Shown in pieces: positions 60,929 through 64,000 of a DNA stretch of 64,000 nucleotides. The position numbers were made by a program, and so were the translations under genes. Each line of letters begins with the position of its first letter. The stretch's first letter is position 1. The notes below the pieces were generated by a model. The model did not search any database. It saw nothing but the letters and a program-made list of their open reading frames with translations, and was not told the DNA's origin. The DNA comes from Lachnospiraceae bacterium. GTDB taxonomy: Bacteria > Bacillota > Clostridia > Lachnospirales > Lachnospiraceae. The stretch is taken from contig JAFTJD010000016.1 in the NCBI GenBank assembly GCA_017456585.1, positions 32,053 through 96,052 of the forward strand, written 5' to 3'.

Positions 60929-61210
60929 ATGCGTATAGGAGCCTACACACAGATAAGTCAGATATACAACACGTCTAATTCGAAGAAAACACAGGGTACA
61001 CAGAAAACATCAGGAAAGGATCAGGTAACTATTTCACGAACAGGTGTCGAGTTTAATCTTTTACAGCAGGCACTTAAATCTGTCCCGGATGTAAGAGAAG
61101 AACTTGTTACTGAAGTCAAAAGACAGATAGACGAAGGTAGTTACAAAGTAAGCGGAGAGGATTTCGCTGATAAGCTTTTAGCTCGTTATTATGAGATTAA
61201 CATGATGTAA
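60929..61210 (+). CDS. flgM: Anti-sigma-28 factor FlgM
   Basis: This 93-aa protein ends in the conserved FlgM region: KDQVTISRTGVEFNLLQQAL ... REELVTEVKRQIDEGSYKVSGEDFADKLLAR. FlgM holds the flagellar sigma factor inactive until the hook is complete and FlgM is exported. ATG 60929, 8 nt after GGAG, is preferred to GTG 60926. Its position between flgN and flgK fits late flagellar control, and two sigma-28-like promoters flank the cluster. Confidence 0.88.
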   Translation: MRIGAYTQISQIYNTSNSKKTQGTQKTSGKDQVTISRTGVEFNLLQQALKSVPDVREELVTEVKRQIDEGSYKVSGEDFADKLLARYYEINMM

Positions 61211-61278
61211 ATTAACAGCTACAAGGATGTATAATAGGCAGCATGGAGGTTGCGACTTGGAAAGGATGGTAGCTGCTG

Positions 61279-63060
61279 ATGAGTGGTTTTTCATCACTAT
61301 ATATAGGGGTTTCGGGACTGCAGAGTAGTCAGATTGCGATTAATACAACATCGCATAATATAGTTAATGCTAATAACAAGGGATATGTAAGACAGCAGGT
61401 AGCGTTAAGAGATTCGATTTATAACAAAATTGGATATAGTGGAAGTGCCACGAAGCAAGTAGGTCTTGGCGTTGATATACAGGAGATACGACACTTAAGA
61501 GATTCCTTGCTTGATAAGGCATTCCGAATGGAACACGGAAGGCAATCTTTTTATGAGTATCAGAGTGCAGCTGTAGTAGAGGCACAGGAGATTCTCGGAG
61601 AATTAGATGGCGTTCCGTTTTCGGAGTATCTTACAGAACTGAGAGAGTCAGTGTATGAGATGGAAAAGGACCCGTCAAGTGTTGTTGCAAGGTCTTCATT
61701 TATACAGAATGCGGTAAGTTTTCTTTCACGTGCTGATGCTGTTTATGGAGGATTGCAGACATATCAGGCAACGCTTAACCAACAGGTTGTCAATATGGTT
61801 AATAATATCAATCAGATAGGCCATAGAATTCTGGAACTTAATAAGGCTATTTCGGCAGTAGAAGCAGGACCGGAGTCAGCTAATGATATGCGTGATGAAA
61901 GAGATAACCTTCTTGACGAACTGTCTTCTCTTATCAAGATTGATTACAGTGAAGATGAGAAAGGCATTGTCAGAGTCAGAGCCGAGGGAATACTTTTTGT
62001 AGATAGCTCCATAGTTAATGAAATGGGCGTAAAGATGCTTGATACGGACGTTGATTCAGACTACTATTCACCGGTTTGGAAGGAAATGGATGACAGACAG
62101 GTGTTCAATCTTCAGGTTCCGGTATCTACAGAGAAGGGAACAGATGTCGGAGCACTCAAGGGTATACTTCTTGCAAGAGGTAACTCTGTTGCTAGATATA
62201 CAGACATACCTGATAAGGCAGATCCCAAATATCAATTAAAGGATGCTCAGGGTAATTTTATTCATAGCTATGATGAAGATTTAGATGAGTACAGACGACT
62301 TGTAGAGCCGTCAGCCATCAAGACCATCATGGGCGAATTTGATCAGTTAGTTAATGAGGTTGTAGAGCAGATTAACGATGTTCTTTGCCCTAACATAAGT
62401 GCGATAGAAGACGCAGGGCTTGCTGCAGGAACTGTTTTAAAGGCAGCGGATGGCACAGAGATTATAGTTGATTCGGAAACCTTGATTCTCGATACTGAGA
62501 ATGCAGGCTATAGTGCCGGTGATAACAAGGTTCAGGGAGTTGAACTTTTTAGAAGAAAGAATACAGACCGTTACATTGATTGTACAGATGATAACGGTAA
62601 TGTATACAGAGTATATAATACGAAGAATGATTTTGGTTTGGAATCTTTATATACCCTTGGCAATATAGAGATGAACGAGCCTGTTCTTGATAGTTGCGAC
62701 CTTTTAGGTTTTACAACCGCTAACGGAGAGGTTGATCAGAAAAGAGCTAATGCTCTTGCAGATGCATGGAATACACCATACATTAAGTTGGGACCTGACT
62801 ATGTCGCATACAATGATTTCGCAGAATACTATTCTGAGTTTGTAGGTCAGATAGGTAATGCGGGAATGCTGTTTGATAATATGGTTAGTTATCAGGATAC
62901 ACTTACGTTAGGCGTAGATGGTGAAAGAATGGCTCTTACAGGTGTATCTACAGAGGAGGAACTGGCATATTTGATTCAGTTTCAGAATGCATACAATGCA
63001 GCATCCAGATACATAACCGTAATTGATGAGATGTTAGAACATATAGTTACCGCTTTATAA
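61279..63060 (+). CDS. flgK: Flagellar hook-associated protein FlgK (first copy)
   Basis: This 593-aa protein caps the hook-filament junction. It starts with SLYIGVSGLQSSQIAINTTSHNIVNANNKGYVRQQ and ends in TGVSTEEELAYLIQFQNAYNAASRYITVIDEML, both FlgK hallmarks, with a long central coiled region and variable domain (about 220-480). The ribosome site GGAAAGG is rather far from ATG 61279. A second flgK-type gene follows after 39 bp, so this organism may use two hook-junction proteins. Confidence 0.92.
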   Translation: MSGFSSLYIGVSGLQSSQIAINTTSHNIVNANNKGYVRQQVALRDSIYNKIGYSGSATKQVGLGVDIQEIRHLRDSLLDKAFRMEHGRQSFYEYQSAAVVEAQEILGELDGVPFSEYLTELRESVYEMEKDPSSVVARSSFIQNAVSFLSRADAVYGGLQTYQATLNQQVVNMVNNINQIGHRILELNKAISAVEAGPESANDMRDERDNLLDELSSLIKIDYSEDEKGIVRVRAEGILFVDSSIVNEMGVKMLDTDVDSDYYSPVWKEMDDRQVFNLQVPVSTEKGTDVGALKGILLARGNSVARYTDIPDKADPKYQLKDAQGNFIHSYDEDLDEYRRLVEPSAIKTIMGEFDQLVNEVVEQINDVLCPNISAIEDAGLAAGTVLKAADGTEIIVDSETLILDTENAGYSAGDNKVQGVELFRRKNTDRYIDCTDDNGNVYRVYNTKNDFGLESLYTLGNIEMNEPVLDSCDLLGFTTANGEVDQKRANALADAWNTPYIKLGPDYVAYNDFAEYYSEFVGQIGNAGMLFDNMVSYQDTLTLGVDGERMALTGVSTEEELAYLIQFQNAYNAASRYITVIDEMLEHIVTAL

Positions 63061-63099
63061 TCTTCGTATATAGATGCGTAATACTAGGGAGGGATAGAT

Positions 63100-64000
63100 A
63101 TGCCGTCAACATTTTGGGGACTTAATATAGCAACATCAGGAATGAATGCGTCGCAGATAGCGCTTAATACTACGTCACATAATATTGCTAATGTTAATAC
63201 AACAGGATATTCAAAGCAGTCTGCTGATATAACCGCAGCAGAAGCTTTAAGAGTTCATAGAGAATACGGAATGTTTGGAAGTGGTGTTACTGTTGTTGAT
63301 ATTAACAGAGCCAGAGAGTCATATTATGACGTTAAATATTGGAATAATAATCAGAACTACGGACAACAGGAAGTAATGCATTATTATATGGAACAGATAC
63401 AGCTTCATTTTAATGAATTCGGTGTAAGTACAACCGGTTTTTCTGAAGTATATGAGGATCTTTTTAATGCTCTTGATGAACTCAGTAATGCACCGTCAGA
63501 GGTTAACTATCGTAATGTAGTTATTCAGCATGCAAGCTCTTTAACTGAGTATTTCGAGAATATTTCCATTAATCTTCAGTCTATTCAGGAAGAATGTAAT
63601 AACGAGATAAAGAATATTACCGGCAGAATTAATTCTTATGCAGAGGGAATAGCTTCTCTTAATGAACAGATTAGAATTCTTCAGATGAATGGCGGAGAAC
63701 CTAATGACTTGTTTGATAAAAGAGATGTATTGGTAGATGAATTGTCCAAAATAGTTAATCTTAATGTAGCGGATGTGCTTTCAGATATAGGAAGCTCTTC
63801 TTATCGTATCAAGATTAACGGACAATTGCTTGTTGATGGTGATTCATATGGCGAACTTACTGTAGTGCCGCGTACTGCTGTTAATAAACGTAATGAAGAA
63901 GATATGCAGGGCTTGTATGATGTTGTATGGAAGACGGGCGTTTCTTTTGATGAATATCATGCTGAGACAGGCGGAGAGCTTCAGGGATATATAAACATAC
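63100..64000 (+). CDS. flgK: Flagellar hook-associated protein FlgK (second copy), 3'-truncated by the window edge
   Basis: From ATG 63100 (GGGAGGG upstream) the frame is open to the window end: 300 codons. It begins TFWGLNIATSGMNASQIALNTTSHNIANVNTTGYSKQS and has the FlgK-type region RINSYAEGIASLNEQIR and FDKRDVLVDELSKIVNL. It is clearly paralogous to the gene just upstream but not a recent copy. The missing part should hold the variable domain and C-terminal helix. Confidence 0.9.
   Translation, partial: MPSTFWGLNIATSGMNASQIALNTTSHNIANVNTTGYSKQSADITAAEALRVHREYGMFGSGVTVVDINRARESYYDVKYWNNNQNYGQQEVMHYYMEQIQLHFNEFGVSTTGFSEVYEDLFNALDELSNAPSEVNYRNVVIQHASSLTEYFENISINLQSIQEECNNEIKNITGRINSYAEGIASLNEQIRILQMNGGEPNDLFDKRDVLVDELSKIVNLNVADVLSDIGSSSYRIKINGQLLVDGDSYGELTVVPRTAVNKRNEEDMQGLYDVVWKTGVSFDEYHAETGGELQGYINI

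Overview
The window looks like a chromosomal segment of a flagellated, Gram-positive anaerobe of the Lachnospiraceae (Clostridia). The evidence is moderate-to-low G+C codon use, strong AGGAGG-type ribosome sites, lipobox lipoproteins, a FabK-type fatty-acid synthesis operon, the spoIIID-mbl-flhO-flhP gene order known from sporulating Firmicutes, and two consecutive flgK genes. The species is inferred from gene content only. I found no rRNA, tRNA or CRISPR array.

Layout. 1-16.6 kb: end of a large hypothetical gene; an oligopeptide ABC transporter (oppA, then oppBCDF beyond an inverted Ca2+-type P-ATPase gene); an acetyltransferase; ftsH; a small conserved protein; a DMT permease; and a membrane-anchored chaperone-like protein. 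16.7-26.7 kb: one long operon, acpP-fabK-fabD-fabG-fabF-accB-fabZ-accC-accD-accA-acyl-CoA synthetase, making malonyl-CoA and elongating fatty acids. A palindromic operator lies just after its promoter and a TetR-type regulator follows its end. 27-40 kb: chemoreceptor, an HTH-receiver fusion, a BlaR1/BlaI-like pair, and small accessory genes (kinase-like, GNAT, XRE regulators, TIM-barrel isomerase, MmcQ, Nudix, NTP pyrophosphatase) with several decayed fragments.

40.09-51.55 kb: the main discovery. An 11.46-kb element with a large serine recombinase splits the sporulation regulator gene spoIIID after its 45th codon. Joining the two ends at a shared TACATA core restores a perfect 93-codon spoIIID frame, so this is a candidate skin-like, excisable intervening element. 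I see no phage structural or conjugation genes in it. Instead it carries an anti-phage arsenal: an XRE controller, an EcoRI-family adenine methylase with a DUF262-HNH nuclease, a RloA/RloB (AbiL-like) pair, a fused AAA-DUF4435 (PARIS-like) protein bounded by a duplicated rloB tail, and a HEPN protein.

51.7-64 kb: a repeat-rich lipoprotein, then mbl, flhO, flhP, a FlgJ-like rod protein, recD2, comFC, yvyF, flgN, flgM and two flgK genes. Two sigma-28-like promoters tie this block to flagellar assembly.

Three intergenic regions (3.4, 13.8 and 26.7 kb) hold related 290-440-bp palindromic repeats. Their core is conserved, but their stems differ between copies while staying self-complementary, and one copy is nested inside another.
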